From the NCBI RefSeq assembly GCF_003576645.1, contig NC_044929.1, forward strand, positions 2,267,372 through 2,331,371: 64,000 bases of DNA, given 5' to 3'. The DNA is from Ipomoea triloba. Lineage: Eukaryota > Streptophyta > Magnoliopsida > Solanales > Convolvulaceae. Within the stretch, counting starts at the first letter, position 1, and every line of letters starts with the position of its first letter. A program made the position numbers and the translations under genes. Shown here in pieces: positions 21,932-36,169 of the stretch. Under the pieces are notes generated by a model that worked only from the letters and a program-made list of their open reading frames with translations, had not been told where the DNA came from and searched no databases.

Positions 21932-23889
21932 TCAAAATTCCTTTACTCTAAGAGCCTCGCGAGGGACGTTGTAGGCATCCATTGGCCTCGCCTTCTTCAC
22001 TCCCGCGTTGAACCAAACCTTGTCCGACTTGTACCCTTCAACGGATACGCTTGTTACCTTCACCCATACGATCACTTTCGTCTTCATCCCTTCTATGCCC
22101 ATGAGCTTGTCTCGAAGTAGAATGCCCTTTACCCGAGTTGCATACCGTATAACAGATCCATCTTTGAAGGTGACCTCACATGCAGAGGGTAGGTACACAA
22201 TCAGCTTCGATTTTGAATCATCGAATTCAAAACTTGTTATGTTCTCCGGGAAAAGGCCAGGCGGTAGATTGTGTTCTCGCAGAAGATCCGCTAAGCTTTT
22301 CAGGGGCTTTCCTAAAGAGCAGTAAAACACGGATTAGTCTGAGTATGGTACAGGCTTAAATGTATTTCCTATAGTTAGGGCCTACAGCTTACTCAGACAC
22401 CTCGTGGTCTAACAAAAAACAGTGCAGTAAAAAACGCAAATTGATAGTTATAGAGTTCGAAATTGAAAAGTAGATAAGAGTGGCAATATTTGTTGATTTG
22501 TTCAAAAGGGCATTTCACAAATGGCCCAAGGAATTGCAAACTTCGGTTTGGCCCGAAAATGAGGGGTTTTCACAAGCAAGCACCAAATGTTAGGTCCCAA
22601 AAGTCAATAACACTACCAAAACAACAAATGCTTAATGTAAACACAAACCTTTTAGCTTGTTGAAAATCCACTTTGCCTTCTCTTCAACAGTGTTTGATAT
22701 AGTCTGCAAAAACATGAATGACATTTCAGTAGTAATATTTAGAACAAGGCCATAAATTCCCTGCAGCATTATAATTAAAAGAGAAGTAATATTTCATCAA
22801 ATGGAGCAACTTGACCATTTTGATTTTAGAAAGGCCATGTACAAAAATGTTGGCTTTATAAAGCTATATATTCTCATCTTTCCTTCCTATGCTTATAATG
22901 ACAGTAAGAAAAGTCAAGAAAATACAGATGAACAATCCCTTTTCTCAGCTTAATTCAATGCCTAGCTTTAAACATGACCACTAATCCTAAAATTGGTGTT
23001 CTAAATAGTTCACCAAACAAAGTAGCACTACTATGTGTTGGGCAGAAGCCGGTCAACGCCAAGTCCAGAACGAGCTAATTAGGGGTATTATTGGGCGGAG
23101 GCTTAGCCAAGTCCAATACCTTACCTTTCGAAAAGGTGACCTTATAAGAAAATAAAACTACACAATTGCCACAGTATTACTAGTTATAACTTGACTTTAA
23201 GCATTTGGTCTTAACAATTGATATTAAAGCCAAGACCTGGGGTCCAGTGACACCAAGTTACACTTCAATATGGAAAATGGGAAGTTATAGTTTCGAGCCT
23301 AAGTAGAGGATAAGTGCTTAGGGTGGAGTCCCGTACAAGGCCAAGTTAAAATAAAAGGTAAAAGGTTATACCTTTTGACATTGATAAACGCTTAATTTTA
23401 ACACTATTTTATGAAACTAACCAAATACACCAACACACATCAGACACCACCACTAGCAGCCTCAGAGAAACCAAACTGGTAGAGCTGTCCCCTGGATATA
23501 CATAATGTCCTTTTTTGGGGATAAACTGCTTGAGAAAATCAAGAACCCTTACACATACCCTTTAAAAAACACACACACCCCACAATATCTGCATCTTCAT
23601 TTTTCATTTCTAGGGAAAACAACTGACAGATCTAACTATATAAACAAATGCCAAATGCCCACTCCAGAAAACCCCAAAAACCTCATTAGCAAATTTCAAA
23701 GAATCTGAAGCACAGAGAGAAACCCAAAAGAGCAATTGAGTGACAGATAAAGGAAATGGGGGAAAATGGATGCATATATATACATACATTGATGTCCCCG
23801 GAGATGTTGTTGAACTCTTCTTTAGCTTTCTTTGTGAGCCAAAAGCTCCCAGCTTTTATGCTTCCAACTTTCATCAGAGCTTTCTCCAT
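21932..23889 (-). CDS. DUF538 protein, At5g01610-like, three exons
   Basis: Exons are 23889-23788, 22703-22649 and 22311-21932, giving 178 residues. The protein starts MEKALMKVGSIKAGSFWL, continues KAKEEFNNISGDIN, then TISNTVEEKAKWIFNKLKG. The conserved DUF538 core follows: DLLREHNLPPGLFPENI, FEFDDSKSKLIVYLPSACEV, TFKDGSVIRYATRVKGIL, and a C-terminal half rich in beta-strand pattern ending REALRVKEF. It looks full length for the family (about 170 residues) and lacks a signal peptide, unlike many DUF538 relatives. The closest match I recall is Arabidopsis At5g01610, for which a solution structure exists but no firm function. Intron 1 (about 1.1 kb) contains SINE-like and miniature LTR fragments. 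Confidence 0.92.
22340..22430 (+). mobile_element. SINE 3'-end fragment in DUF538 intron 2
   Basis: The stretch ACTCAGACACCTCGTGGTCT, then AACAAAAAAC, matches the 3' end of the complete SINE at 4676-4893 (GCTCAGGACACCTCGTGGTC, then TGACAAAA). The 'tatagttaggg' part just before also matches. The tRNA-like head is absent or too diverged to recognise. Confidence 0.55.
23036..23125 (+). mobile_element. Fragments of the miniature LTR family in DUF538 intron 1
   Basis: TGTTGGGCAGAAGCCGGT followed by AAGTCCAG at 23036, and ATTGGGCGGAGGCTTAGCC followed by AAGTCCAA at about 23091, resemble the repeat start at 3241 (TGTTGGGCGGAGGC...AAGTCCAG). They are two short pieces in the same orientation, both degraded. 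Confidence 0.45.
23229..23350 (+). mobile_element. tRNA-like SINE copy in DUF538 intron 1
   Basis: A box A-like stretch TGGGGTCCAGTGACACC is followed about 45 bp later by box B-like GTTTCGAGCC. The same pairing is seen at 40201-40345 (TGGGGTCTAGTGGAAGTCGG, then GTTTGAGCC) and 51246-51345, so the three are probably one family. Borders are approximate. Confidence 0.4.
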
Positions 23890-26800
23890 TGAATCTTGAT
23901 TCTATTTACTTCTCTTTCTGCAGATCTTCAAGCTTCTTTAACTTCTTGGGAAGCTGGAAGCTCACTCCACACACCACAGTAGTACAAATGTACAATACAA
24001 CACTGCCCCTATGCCTACTTAGATGTGTGAATAGAATATGGTTTGTGGGGCAAAATAAAGTGAGATAAACATGCTGTCTAGTGTTGCGGTGCAGCTGTAC
24101 TCGAAATTCGCCACTCACTTTACCCCTTAAATTATTGAAATATACACTAATTAATGCGTTGGAATTACATGTACCTAGCCGTCTTATATTCATTCAATAA
24201 TTATATAAATCATGAGATTATAACCAAAGAATCAATACAAGAACGGGATTTAATCTTATAACATTCTTTCGAAGAAAAACATCTTAGCACAAGGTGTTTG
24301 GCATGCTAGTTATAAAACAAAAGTATTTTATAACATTAAAAATACTAGGTAATGTTGTAATAACGGGTCTTGTTAGAGTGACATGTAATAATTTAAAATT
24401 ATAATTAGTGATTAAAACAATAATAAGTAAAAGGGGCATATTTTTCCTATTAAAAACAACACAATAAAATCACAAATTTTGAAATACTTCCATGTCAAGG
24501 CTTTTGAAAAAAGTATTTTAAAATAACTATAGACATCTTAAATGAGCTATACATTATCGCATGGAACCTTCTGCAATACGACCCAAATACAGAAAATATC
24601 AATTATTATATCTTAGATTATAGTTCACCGGTGGATTAATTATATAAAGTTTACTTTTAATATTAAAATTTTATATTTAGTATATTAAATGTTTTATTAT
24701 TTAAAGGTTAATTTTGGATTTTGGATTCATGCGATAGTCATTGTACTTCGATTCATGCGCTTGTAATTGTAATTCCAAGGTTATATATATTACGGAGTAG
24801 TTGTAATAACATTAATGCTTTTCACACTTTTTCTCAGATTTTAATCTAAAAATATTTATTTCTATATTAGGAAAGTTGGTTTGGACGGGAAAATGCATGC
24901 TCATTTCCCTTTTTTGACAGAAAATTTTATTTTTATATATGTATCGATTACAACTATATATATTTAGAGTTAGTTTAAAAATTCAAAAAAATATTTTTAA
25001 TTACTCTTTAGGAAATGAGTCAGTGTTCGACAGAGGAAATTAAAAAATTAGACTAAAATCTACAATATAAGATAGATCATGGTCCATGGTATAATTTGCC
25101 TACAAATTTTTATCATACTCGTCCAAACAATTCTGGTGGGCCTGCTAAAAAGCAGTTTTGGGCTTGATTTACACATTGGGTCAAATAATTGGATCTATAG
25201 CTCCTCGTTCTACCCTAATTTTTACAAACTAAGTTAATTTTTTTTTTATTAAAAAATCTATATTTATTTATTTATTTGATTTGTTCACATGCTTCTTCAA
25301 CTAGTCAACTAAGAATTACACACATAGACTAATTTTGTTCTTGTCGAGTACGACGTCAATAGTGACAAATCACTCATTTATGAGTTTTAAGGTAATTGCA
25401 TTCTTAGGACACGAAGTTTGTATTAGATTATTAATATGATATTTATTATTAGCACTATATTCATTTATTACTTATTATTTAGCTACTTTTATTACAAATT
25501 AATGAAATTAAACTATTTTAGTTTAACTTAATTAATAAGTAGCCCATGAATAATTAAAAAAAAAAAAGAAGTATAAACACACTAAGAGGTGAACATTAAA
25601 AGGTTAAATAAGTTAGAGGATTATTCAACTAAAAAAAAAAAAAAAGAAGCTACTCCGTATTTATCAAATAAGGCCATAAAAATATAAATTGAGTTAAATA
25701 AGATTCAAATTAAATTATTTGTGGAAGGGACAACACATAGAAATTTTAGAGAGGCAAGGTATATAGAACTCTCAAATCGTATTCCATGATGTGACAGACA
25801 CGGATAAACTACTTTTTTTTTGTGTGGATCCTAATTCAGGTGTCTACATCAAGATTTTGTGTGTTGGAGTAAAAGTTAGGAGTATATTTTTTTGAGTACT
25901 ATTAACTCTACTACAAAGTAGTACATGTTATATATTTTTTCTATCTATTGCAGTCCAAAGAGTTAATACTGCACAATATGAGTTTGATATTATGACATTT
26001 TCTTAAGGAGAGTCACAAAAGTACCATTAGAGAAAATAGGAGTATACATAATATTTTCCGGCAAGGAATGTGAGAGACCGTGTAAAAAGCATATGGCGTC
26101 CAATGATTTGGAAGTTTTCATGACGCGGAGGGTGCAATCTTGTCAGGAAGACGTTCCGAGGGTATTGCTATAAAAAACTCAATGAATGGAGGGTTTTTTT
26201 TTTTAATTATAAAAAAAAAAAAAAAGAAGAGCAATAGTCATGTGATCCTATTTTTGTTGAATTAATCTTAAATTCATATAATTCCTTTCCTAAAGTTACT
26301 GTAAAGTAAATTGAAAATCGTGTAATTATAAATCAAATCAGCCAAGTAATTTGTGCTTAAATGACGAGGTCATGAGATCGATCGTCAGTGGAGGTGTCGA
26401 GTAACACTCGCAGGCGGCTTTGTTTTCCAACTTTCATGTTGCCTGAGGAGGAGACGGTTCGCCATCTTGGGATTTGAAAGGGAAAGAAGAAATAAATTTA
26501 TAGAGGAGAATTTTCGCCGCACTAGATCTGGATTTGCATGCAATCAAGTATATATGTAACTAACTATACGGACTGCCGGAGAATCTTTTTTTTGTGTATT
26601 AAAATACCGTTTTTGCCCTCGATGCACTACTCTTATTTTTACGTCAATTTCTCTTGCTGTATTTTCTTTTTAACATTTTATATTTAAGTTTAATTTTTTT
26701 TTAACATTGTATATTCACGTGGCTTGCAAGATTTCTTTATTTGAAAGCTTGCAAAGCCTGCAAATGGCTATCGAGTATAGCATTGTAGCATGGGACAATC

Positions 26801-28819
26801 TTTTGTACTTTTTTAAAATTATTTTTAAAATTTTTATGTTACACTAAAAGAGTATTATAAACGTATGTAAAAAAAAAATATTAAGTAAATTACAAATTTG
26901 ATGATATGAAAATGTGTATGTGTTTGTGGAGAGTAATTTTATCTTATGACTGGTTGTTGTATTTGCATTCTTTAATTCAACCAAACACTAAATATAATTT
27001 ATGAATTTCATTCTATTCATGAACGAAACAATAAAATGGAATTCATATATTATACCTTACATATTCAATTTCTTATGGAATATGATTTTTATTTGATCAA
27101 AAATTATTTTATGAACCAAACATGATGTAATAGTTTTATTGTTAACGAAATTAGCGAGCTGCTTATATTGTGATAGCTGAACTTATTGTAGGTGGAATCA
27201 CATAAGTACATACCATTAAATGTTTTAGTTGGATTAGACCAAGTTGGCTTAATAATTTGAGATAGGTTGGAATATATGGACCAAACATTAAAAATATTAA
27301 TTAGTTCAACGGGGTCCATTACCTTAAAAAAATTTAAATTTGTACCTCTTTTTTTTTTTTTTTTCAATTTCTTTAGTTTGGAGTTATTAGGTTTATCAAT
27401 TTAAAATAATTTATATATATTTTATAAGAAATAACTTTATTATATAATCAATTTAAAATGGTTTAATTTCAATTTTTGTTGGCAGTAATTCCATTGGTGG
27501 GTAGTTGGATCCCTATAAATTATATTGTAATTTTTTTTAATTCAAACCCATTAGGGAGTTACGCAGTGATCCAACAATCATTCATAATCTATAGATTAAT
27601 GAATATAACTCTATCGTAGAAATTCTCAAAAAAAAAAAAAATAACTCTATCGTAGAATTTAACTATTTATGAAGTAGTGAGATATTTTTTCAATAAATCA
27701 TATCTAAATGTGCAATCTGGGCGAAACCCGTCTTGTGATTTTAGACATCAAACGATTACAAAGAGATAAATCAACTTACATTGTTTATAGCTTACAGGCT
27801 TACACCAACTCGAGGTTGCCTGACTGGCATAGTTTATGTTTACTAAACTTTGGTGTGTGTGTGTTTTTTTATTTATTTATTTTTTTAAAGGAGGGTGGAA
27901 AAAAACTTTATTATGATTCCAAATAATTGTGTAGCCTTATAACAGAGTTATAATTGTGAGTCACAAAAAGGTTGTTTTGAAAGACCAAATTAAAGTTGAA
28001 AAGGTGACATTCACAGTTCGAGATTGCCATAAAATACGGAAAATATCAAAAGACCCAACTTTCCTAACTATTACATGAATGCAGAAATGCCAACAATATA
28101 ATGATGTCACAATAGTTTAATCTCAAAAGTAGTCAATTTTCCTTCTATAATTCCTCAATTTTTTTTTAAATAAAATAAAATAATCCATGGCTTTTAGCAC
28201 CAAATCAATTGTAGACTTGTAGTATTTTCCCTTATTTATATACGGAGTTATTCTTTTCATATTTTTTTTAGCACTAATTATGTGTTATTTGTACATCTAT
28301 AGATTTGTATACAAATATACATATATTTATGTGACATAATGATAATATTTATAAATTAGTGGGCAATCATTATTTGATTAAGTGAAACTAGATCAATATG
28401 TGTAAAGTTGTATATGAAAATATGTATGCATTTATCATTCTCTATACTGGTGAGATTAATGTCACTTTTGATTTTTGCATTATATTTACATTAAAGTAAG
28501 AGAGTAAAATATTTATATGATATTGTGTTCTCTATACAACTCTTTTAGTGTAGAATCACATATTCTTGATGAGGAAAGACGAGTGGATGGAGTTTAACGC
28601 CCCACCACCAGGGTGTTGCACAACTGTTCATGACGACTGCTTGGATGCGATGAGGTTGTGTAGTATTCATGCGCCTATGTGAGGTATTAGCAGGCTAATT
28701 TTGGGTATCACCCTCCGTCAGTTTTCCAACAAAAAAATAAAAAAATAAAAATTGGTTACCTTATAATTCATTTAATTTATTATGTAATAGTTGAAACAAT
28801 TTTTCACAATTTTAATTTT

Positions 28820-28856
<37 letters not shown>

Positions 28857-29578
28857 NNNNNNNNNNNNNNNNNNNNNNNNNNNNNNNNNNNNNNNNNNNN
28901 NNNNNNNNNNNNNNNNNNNNNNNNNNNNNNNNNNNNNNNNNNNNNNNNNNNNNNNNNNNNNNNNNNNNNNNNNNNNNNNNNNNNNNNNNNNNNNNNNNNN
29001 NNNNNNNNNNNNNNNNNNNNNNNNNNNNNNNNNNNNNNNNNNNNNNNNNNNNNNNNNNNNNNNNNNNNNNNNNNNNNNNNNNNNNNNNNNNNNNNNNNNN
29101 NNNNNNNNNNNNNNNNNNNNNNNNNNNNNNNNNNNNNNNNNNNNNNNNNNNNNNNNNNNNNNNNNNNNNNNNNNNNNNNNNNNNNNNNNNNNNNNNNNNN
29201 NNNNNNNNNNNNNNNNNNNNNNNNNNNNNNNNNNNNNNNNNNNNNNNNNNNNNNNNNNNNNNNNNNNNNNNNNNNNNNNNNNNNNNNNNNNNNNNNNNNN
29301 NNNNNNNNNNNNNNNNNNNNNNNNNNNNNNNNNNNNNNNNNNNNNNNNNNNNNNNNNNNNNNNNNNNNNNNNNNNNNNNNNNNNNNNNNNNNNNNNNNNN
29401 NNNNNNNNNNNNNNNNNNNNNNNNNNNNNNNNNNNNNNNNNNNNNNNNNNNNNNNNNNNNNNNNNNNNNNNNNNNNNNNNNNNNNNNNNNNNNNNNNNNN
29501 NNNNNNNNNNNNNNNNNNNNNNNNNNNNNNNNNNNNNNNNNNNNNNNNNNNNNNNNNNNNNNNNNNNNNNNNNNNNNN
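28857..29578. other. Assembly gap (722 N) flanked by homopolymer A runs
   Basis: The bases are N from 28857 to 29578. The left flank ends in a run of more than 30 A and the right flank is T6 followed by about 35 A. The gap and its flanks look like a scaffold join or collapsed low-complexity repeat, not biological sequence. Confidence 0.98.
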
Positions 29579-29623
<45 letters not shown>

Positions 29624-31380
29624 TAGTAGAGATACAAGTAGATTGAGTGAACAATTTTTCTTATTAATTATTATTACTCACTTGCTAAGTTGCACGGCAA
29701 CTACATGAGAATAGTGTTTCCTTATTTTGGAAACGTTTCGTCTTCGAAACTAGTTTGAAAATGTTTTCGTAATGTTTCCTAATTAATCAAAACTTTTCAA
29801 AAAAAAATGTTAAGAGTCATTTCCTAATTAATAAAAAGTTTGGGAACATGTTTCCTATTTCAGTCCAAAATTTTCCACTCAAACAAAAAACTTGAAAACA
29901 CATTTATGGCCCGAATAAAAAAGTGAAAAATGTATTTCCTAGATTAGAAATAATGCCAACATTAAAAATATTGAAATCTTTTAGTTGGCCAACTTATATT
30001 TAGATAAATATGATCTAAAGCCTTTTTTTCTTTTTCTTTTAAATGAAGATGTTAATAAAAATATAAACAAGAGTAAATACAAAAAATGTTTTTTCAACTA
30101 TATCATAATTTACAAATTAGACCTCGACTATTGATTGAATCTCAACCACTCAAAATTTACATGGTTAGGTCCTTCGTCAATGTCTCCATCTAAAGCCGAT
30201 CAACTATGAGCTCATAAGCGCAAGGCACATAAAAGAAAAATATCATTACGAGATAATTTTTTTTTAAAAAAATAGATATTTTTTAAATTAAATAGTAAGA
30301 GGCACATACATGAAAAAATATTAAATCAATATTATATTCTCGAGATACATAATATATTGCTCGACATTAATTTGTACTCCAATAAATTTTAACTACTTAA
30401 AATAATGGTTTATTTTTTATTTAAAATACTCTAAGAAGGTGACATGAACAATATGGAATAAATCAAAACTCCCTAACCTAATTATCAAATTTTAGCACAT
30501 AAATGACAAAATGCCAAAGATAAGCTATGTAAATGAAAGTCCAAACTAACAATCAACTAACATTAATATAATATATAATGGACTTGACCTAAATCTTATG
30601 CCACCTAGGTGGAAAGTGTCACACATTTTCCATGAAAATGACCATTAGATGCAAGTGGGGCCCACATTCCGGTCTAAGATCACAACAACCCATAATTATA
30701 CACATAGTTAAGCATCAAACAAAAGGTTTAAGGAAAATCTATGGATGATTAACCTTAATTGACTCGCTAATCATTCCATTCATAAACTCTCCTTTTTATG
30801 TCGGGTCTGGTACACCTACAATGTTAACCTTTTGTCCTCAATTTTTTTTTTTTTCGATACCATAAATCCATAATTTGTAATAATTAACGATTTCTTTTTA
30901 TAACCGTTAAAAATTATTCTGCTTTTTTTTTTTAATATTAAAAATCTAACAATAGAGTAATTTTATAATAAGTTAATTACTCCATTTGCAGAAGAGACCC
31001 ATCACACTCTCTCCTCCTCTCTCTTTTTTGTGGTGTCATTTTTCTCCTCAAAAACCGTAAATAAGCTACTGATATAGATGCTTTAAGATTACTCTATTTT
31101 TGTAATATAAATTTCTCATCAATATATGATGGGTTCAGTCAGTGACATGATTAAAATTGTTACTTTGTAAATAATAAAAGAAAAAAAGGTAATAATTGAA
31201 ACACTGTTTTAAAATATAAGTACAGATGATAACTTTTATTTTTCCATAAATTTTATTGTAGATTATTTTTAGTTGGTAAGAGAATCTTATCCCATTCTTG
31301 AAAGTCATTCATAGTTTTTTTATTAAATTGATGATGACATACGCCGTATCATATCTTGCACAATAATGAAATTATATGCG

Positions 31381-31581
31381 AGTTAATTACCGAAATGGTC
31401 TATTAATTATAGCGAAATTATCAATTTGGCCATTGACTACTATGTTTTTGCGAATTAAGTCCTGCGACTTTAAAAATCTTAAACAATTTGGTCATCTATT
31501 TGTTTAGTCGTTAGACATCCGTTTACTTGGGACCAAATTAATAATTTCGCTATAGTCAAAGTACCATTTTTGTAATTAACT
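31381..31581. mobile_element. MULE-type MITE
   Basis: The left end AGTTAATTACCGAAATGGTC and the reverse complement of the right end, AGTTAATTACAAAAATGGTA, are inverted repeats. The match continues with CTATAGCGAAATTAT-like sequence. The interior has 'tttgtttagtcgttag'. A close relative follows directly at 31609-31810. Confidence 0.65.
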
Positions 31582-31608
31582 TTTTAGTTTAATAAAATAG
31601 GAAATTGT

Positions 31609-31810
31609 GCATGTGATGACCAAAATAGTCCCTTGACTATAGCAAAATTAATAAGTTGGTCTCGAGTAAACAAATGTCTAACGGCTAAACAAACGGATGA
31701 CTAAATTAGTTAAGGTTTTTAAAGTTAAGAGATTTGATTAGACAAAAAAAAAGTCAAAAATTAAATTGATAATTTCACTATAATCAAAGACCATTTTGAT
31801 AATTAAGTCA
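31609..31810. mobile_element. Second MULE-type MITE of the same family, adjacent to the first
   Basis: It shares CTTGACTATAGCAAAATTA (left arm) and, reverse-complemented, TTGATTATAGTGAAATTATC (right arm) with the element at 31381-31581. It carries the interior motif 'aacaaacggatgac' in the opposite orientation. Its outer ends are less well conserved, so borders are approximate. Confidence 0.5.
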
Positions 31811-31845
31811 ATTATATGCGGTAGGTAGAATTTTTGCTTGAGGTA

Positions 31846-32157
<312 letters not shown>

Positions 32158-33113
32158 GAAAACAAAAAATTATATTAAGTAGCTTGACTTGTAAAAAGGT
32201 GAGGTTTTTTAGGAGTGTATTTTTTCAAGGCAATAAATGTGTATATTTGAAAGGGGGCTTTTAGTTGGGTATTTTTGTATATTATTACTGCGTATTAAAT
32301 TTGAGAAAAATTGTGCAATGCCTATTCACTCTAATGTTGAATTCTAAAAGTAGTGTGGTGATTATTTTTTAATGAATTGTAATACGGAGTATCTAATTAC
32401 AATATGTTTTTTTTTAAGTGAACCTAATTACAATATAATTATATTTAACAGGGAATAGTTTGGGGTGTATAAAAATTCTGACTCATAGATTTTTTTTAAA
32501 GACTCGTGGATTTTTATTTTTTATTTTTTAAATTTAGAGGTATTTAATTCAATTCTTTATGAAGCCTTTAAAAGTGGAGTGACATTAAATTAAAATTTTT
32601 AAATAATCTTTAAAAGTAGGTGATATTTGATTACGAATTTTAAAGAATTATTTAAAAATTTATTGATATTAAAAAAAACTACTAACTTTTATAAATTCTT
32701 TTAAATTAAGACTTTTTATATACTTTTTCTTCTCAAATATTACCGGGACCTTTGATGGGAGGGAATTACAATTTCGCGGAATTGAAATTCCTTTAATTTT
32801 ATGGAATTAAAATCCCATACCCCCATGGTATTTCAATTCTATTGATTTTAGGAAGAAAAAATAACTCTGAGACAAAATAACCTCTTTTATTTTTAACCTA
32901 AAATTGATGTTTGACTTCTCACTTTCGATTATAGTGTGTCTTCTTATTATGCTCTCAACACAGAACGTCAATCAGCAGGTTAACCTCAATCAAATATGTT
33001 TTTCTCAAAACTCCCCTATCTCTTTTATTGCTTTCATTATGCAATTCGATCTCGAGTTTATTTACATACATAAATTTTTAAAAGCAAAATTTAAATTTTA
33101 TTCATTTAGGATT

Positions 33114-33114
<1 letters not shown>

Positions 33115-33155
<41 letters not shown>

Positions 33156-33156
33156 C
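33115..33156. repeat. (ATA)n microsatellite
   Basis: Uninterrupted ATA/AAT triplets, about 14 units, in non-coding DNA. Confidence 0.9.
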
Positions 33157-34186
33157 TATATATAATAACATAAGTGAATCAAGTGATTGTGAGATTTTAC
33201 CGTCCAAATTCATGGGCAATTTAGTAATATCAACATCATTGGACAAAAGTGTCATTTAGAAATAGTATTTAAAGACCTTGAATGACACTAATTTTGTGTA
33301 ATAGTATATTTACAAAACTTAGCTTATAAGTATTTTGCTTTAATAATAACAATGGATAATCTCAATTCCTGTTATATTTCAACTTTGTAAGAATCATTTT
33401 TTTTTTTTGGGTGCTGATTGAGACTTCATCCACAAATAGTGTAATATAGTTTAAAACTCTAAAATATCTGAAAGTCTAAAATATGCCATTTTTAAGTAGA
33501 CAGGCATAGTCACACCCTACTTTCTATCATATCACTTTCATGAATGCATGTGGAATCCATTTTATACCATCAACCCATCACTCCCAATTTATTTATCTAA
33601 CCACCATTTTCAAGTTTCACTCTTTAAATCTTTAATAGATTGTTTTTCTCAAAAAAAAAAAAAAAACTTTAATAGATTGTTTGGCTGTAAGAAGGAAGTT
33701 AAAAGGAAAAGAAATTATAGTTCCGTAGAAAAGGAATAAGGTGAAAATAAAGTAGGAATTTAAATTTAATTATTTGATAAACAATAATAGAATTACTGAA
33801 AATTTTAATTATAACGTTTGGTATATGCGAGCATTGAAAGAGAATAAGTAGTATAACGATCAAAATGCTCTTGTAATTATAATTACTAGAGAATGATGTA
33901 GGGTTTTTAGGGAATAAGCAGTATTAAAAGGTTAAACAAGACATGTAAATTAAAAATATTAAATCATGAAACATTCGTTGACTTAGGATTTGCTTGCTGA
34001 AAAATGTTTTTCGGAATATGATTTTCAAAAAATTACTTATTTTCTAAAAACTAATTTATTGTTTTAATATTTAGCTGAATGTGGCAGGAAATTATATTTT
34101 TCTGTTTAGCTGAAAATTAAGAAATTGCATTTTTCTGGTTTGTTCATTTTCTTTGTTATAACAATAACAACAACAACAACAATAAT

Positions 34187-34208
34187 GGTGGTGGTGGTGG
34201 TGGTGGTG
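34187..34208. repeat. (GGT)n microsatellite
   Basis: About seven GGT units, directly preceded by AAC/AAT triplets (from about 34159). Non-coding. Confidence 0.85.
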
Positions 34209-34885
34209 AAATTAGCTTGAAAAGATATGAGAAATAAATGTGAGAAAATACATAATTAAAAAAAATCTTTTTGACAAAAAAATCTATGAAGGCATTTTCT
34301 ACTAAATTCGACTTTTTTTTTTTTTAGTTGACCAGATTAAAAAAAAAATCTTTAACTTTATTTTCCTTGAATACTCACGTACGAAAAAATCCAAAAAATA
34401 ACTTTCAAAATTCATTTATAGGTTTCTAAACAGATCTTAATCTATATATGCCATAATTTGAGATATGGTTACCAATCTATATTTTTTAAAATATATCTTT
34501 TTTAGTAATAACCAATGTAAAATGAAAATAAATTGCAGTAGATTTGTATGAGGATGTATTGTGCAATTAGATATAGGCAAGTTGATTTACAACTTTGGAA
34601 CATAATGACTTGCATATTGTTGGCACTTTCGCCGACTCGTCAACAAATTCTCATGATTGCGATTAAATATGTTATATAATAATTAGTACTAATTGCATAA
34701 ATTTTTTCGACAAAAAAATACTTTTAAATTTATATTCTTAATTAAAAAAGGGAAAATATTGGAAAAGAGATTGTGCAATAATGATTGAAGGCAGACATAT
34801 CACATGACAATTCCACCCATCAATATCACATATTCCCAAAAGAGAATGTGGTTTTAGAAGGTTGGAAAATATTTTAATAATAATG

Positions 34886-35144
34886 GTCTGTTTCGTAAAT
34901 AATTAGTCTATCAGTTAATTTTGACTTATTTAATCACTATTAATTGTTTAATTTGGTTAAAAATCAATGTAACTGTTTGGTTAATAAGCTTTTTGTAACT
35001 CCAAAATACTAAAATTGAAAATGCTACTCAAACAGCTAATAGCTAACAACTAATTTACCAAACACATTTCTACAATCAGTTAATGTTATCAACTAATCAT
35101 GCCTTCTAACCTAATCAGCTAACAACTATTTACCAAACAGGGTC
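34886..35144. mobile_element. hAT-type MITE
   Basis: The left end GGTCTGTTTCGTAAATAATT and the reverse complement of the right end, GACCCTGTTTGGTAAATAGT, form inverted repeats. AATAATAAT flanks both sides, compatible with an 8-bp hAT target duplication. A second, diverged member lies at 38685-39012; both share the internal run TATCAACTA / AACTAATTTACCAAA. Confidence 0.65.

Positions 35145-35193
<49 letters not shown>
35144..35193. repeat. (AAT)n microsatellite next to a MITE end
   Basis: About 16 AAT units begin immediately at the right end of the hAT-type MITE at 34886-35144. They may have expanded from its AAT-type target duplication. Confidence 0.9.
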
Positions 35194-36169
35194 GATCATG
35201 GGGTTTAGCCTAGTAAGTTGTCTCTTAACTTGATGTAACAACTGAAAGCGACAGTGTGGGATTAGATTCCACGAGAAATACATGAATGAGAAAAAGGTTC
35301 AAGATTAATTGTATGACTTGTAATTTACCTCAACAGTAATTTTAGGAATAACATCTTATAGGCTTAAGATTTGTCCAATGAAGTTGAGATCATCTTTTTT
35401 TTTGAAAGGTGAAGTTGAGATCATCTAAGTATAAATAATATGGAATAATAATTATTACTCCTGCCCTTTAAATAAACTTTCAGAGAGTAAATATAAAGAA
35501 AGTTCACTAATTTTGGGGATTCCGTTTCATAGTGCACCAATTGCCTTTTCACCCAAAGAGATGACTGACAATGACCCAAAGATAAGAATAAGATAACAAG
35601 GAACAATAAATTAACAAATTTCATTCATATAAAATAACCAACCCTATAATTAAAGTAAACACAACCTTGTATTTTTATTTTGTTTTATGTAGTGAATTTG
35701 TGATAGGATTACATAATATATAATTATTAAATATACAAAATTGTAACACATGACTTGATCAAAACAATGTTAAAATGGAACGGAACTATGGAAGCATCAA
35801 ATTCTTAATGTTTACAAGTTAAACATTAACACTTTTATTTTATTTTTATGTAAACTTTAACGAGTTATACCGGGTGGACAGATCCAACCTAGGTTCACAT
35901 GAACGCAACACTATTGTGGTTCAAGCCCACTCTTTTCACATTTTTAGATTGTTGTCTTTCTACATATTTAATTTATTGAAAATTTTAAATTATTTAAATT
36001 TATAAAATATAATTTATACATTTTAAGATTTTAATTAAAATTATAAAAATTTATTTTATTACATATATGTTTATATAATTGTTAAACTGCATATTATTTG
36101 TACCCAATTCACATTGACATCTCTAACTTTAACTCTTTCATTTGGGATTATATTAGCTATTTCTTGAAC

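Noticed and set aside
28791..29708. Open frames of about 280-305 codons across the assembly gap
   Set aside because: Almost all codons are N; the frame exists only because unknown bases contain no stops.
33115..33173. Poly-Asn reading of the ATA repeat
   Set aside because: It is a microsatellite artefact.
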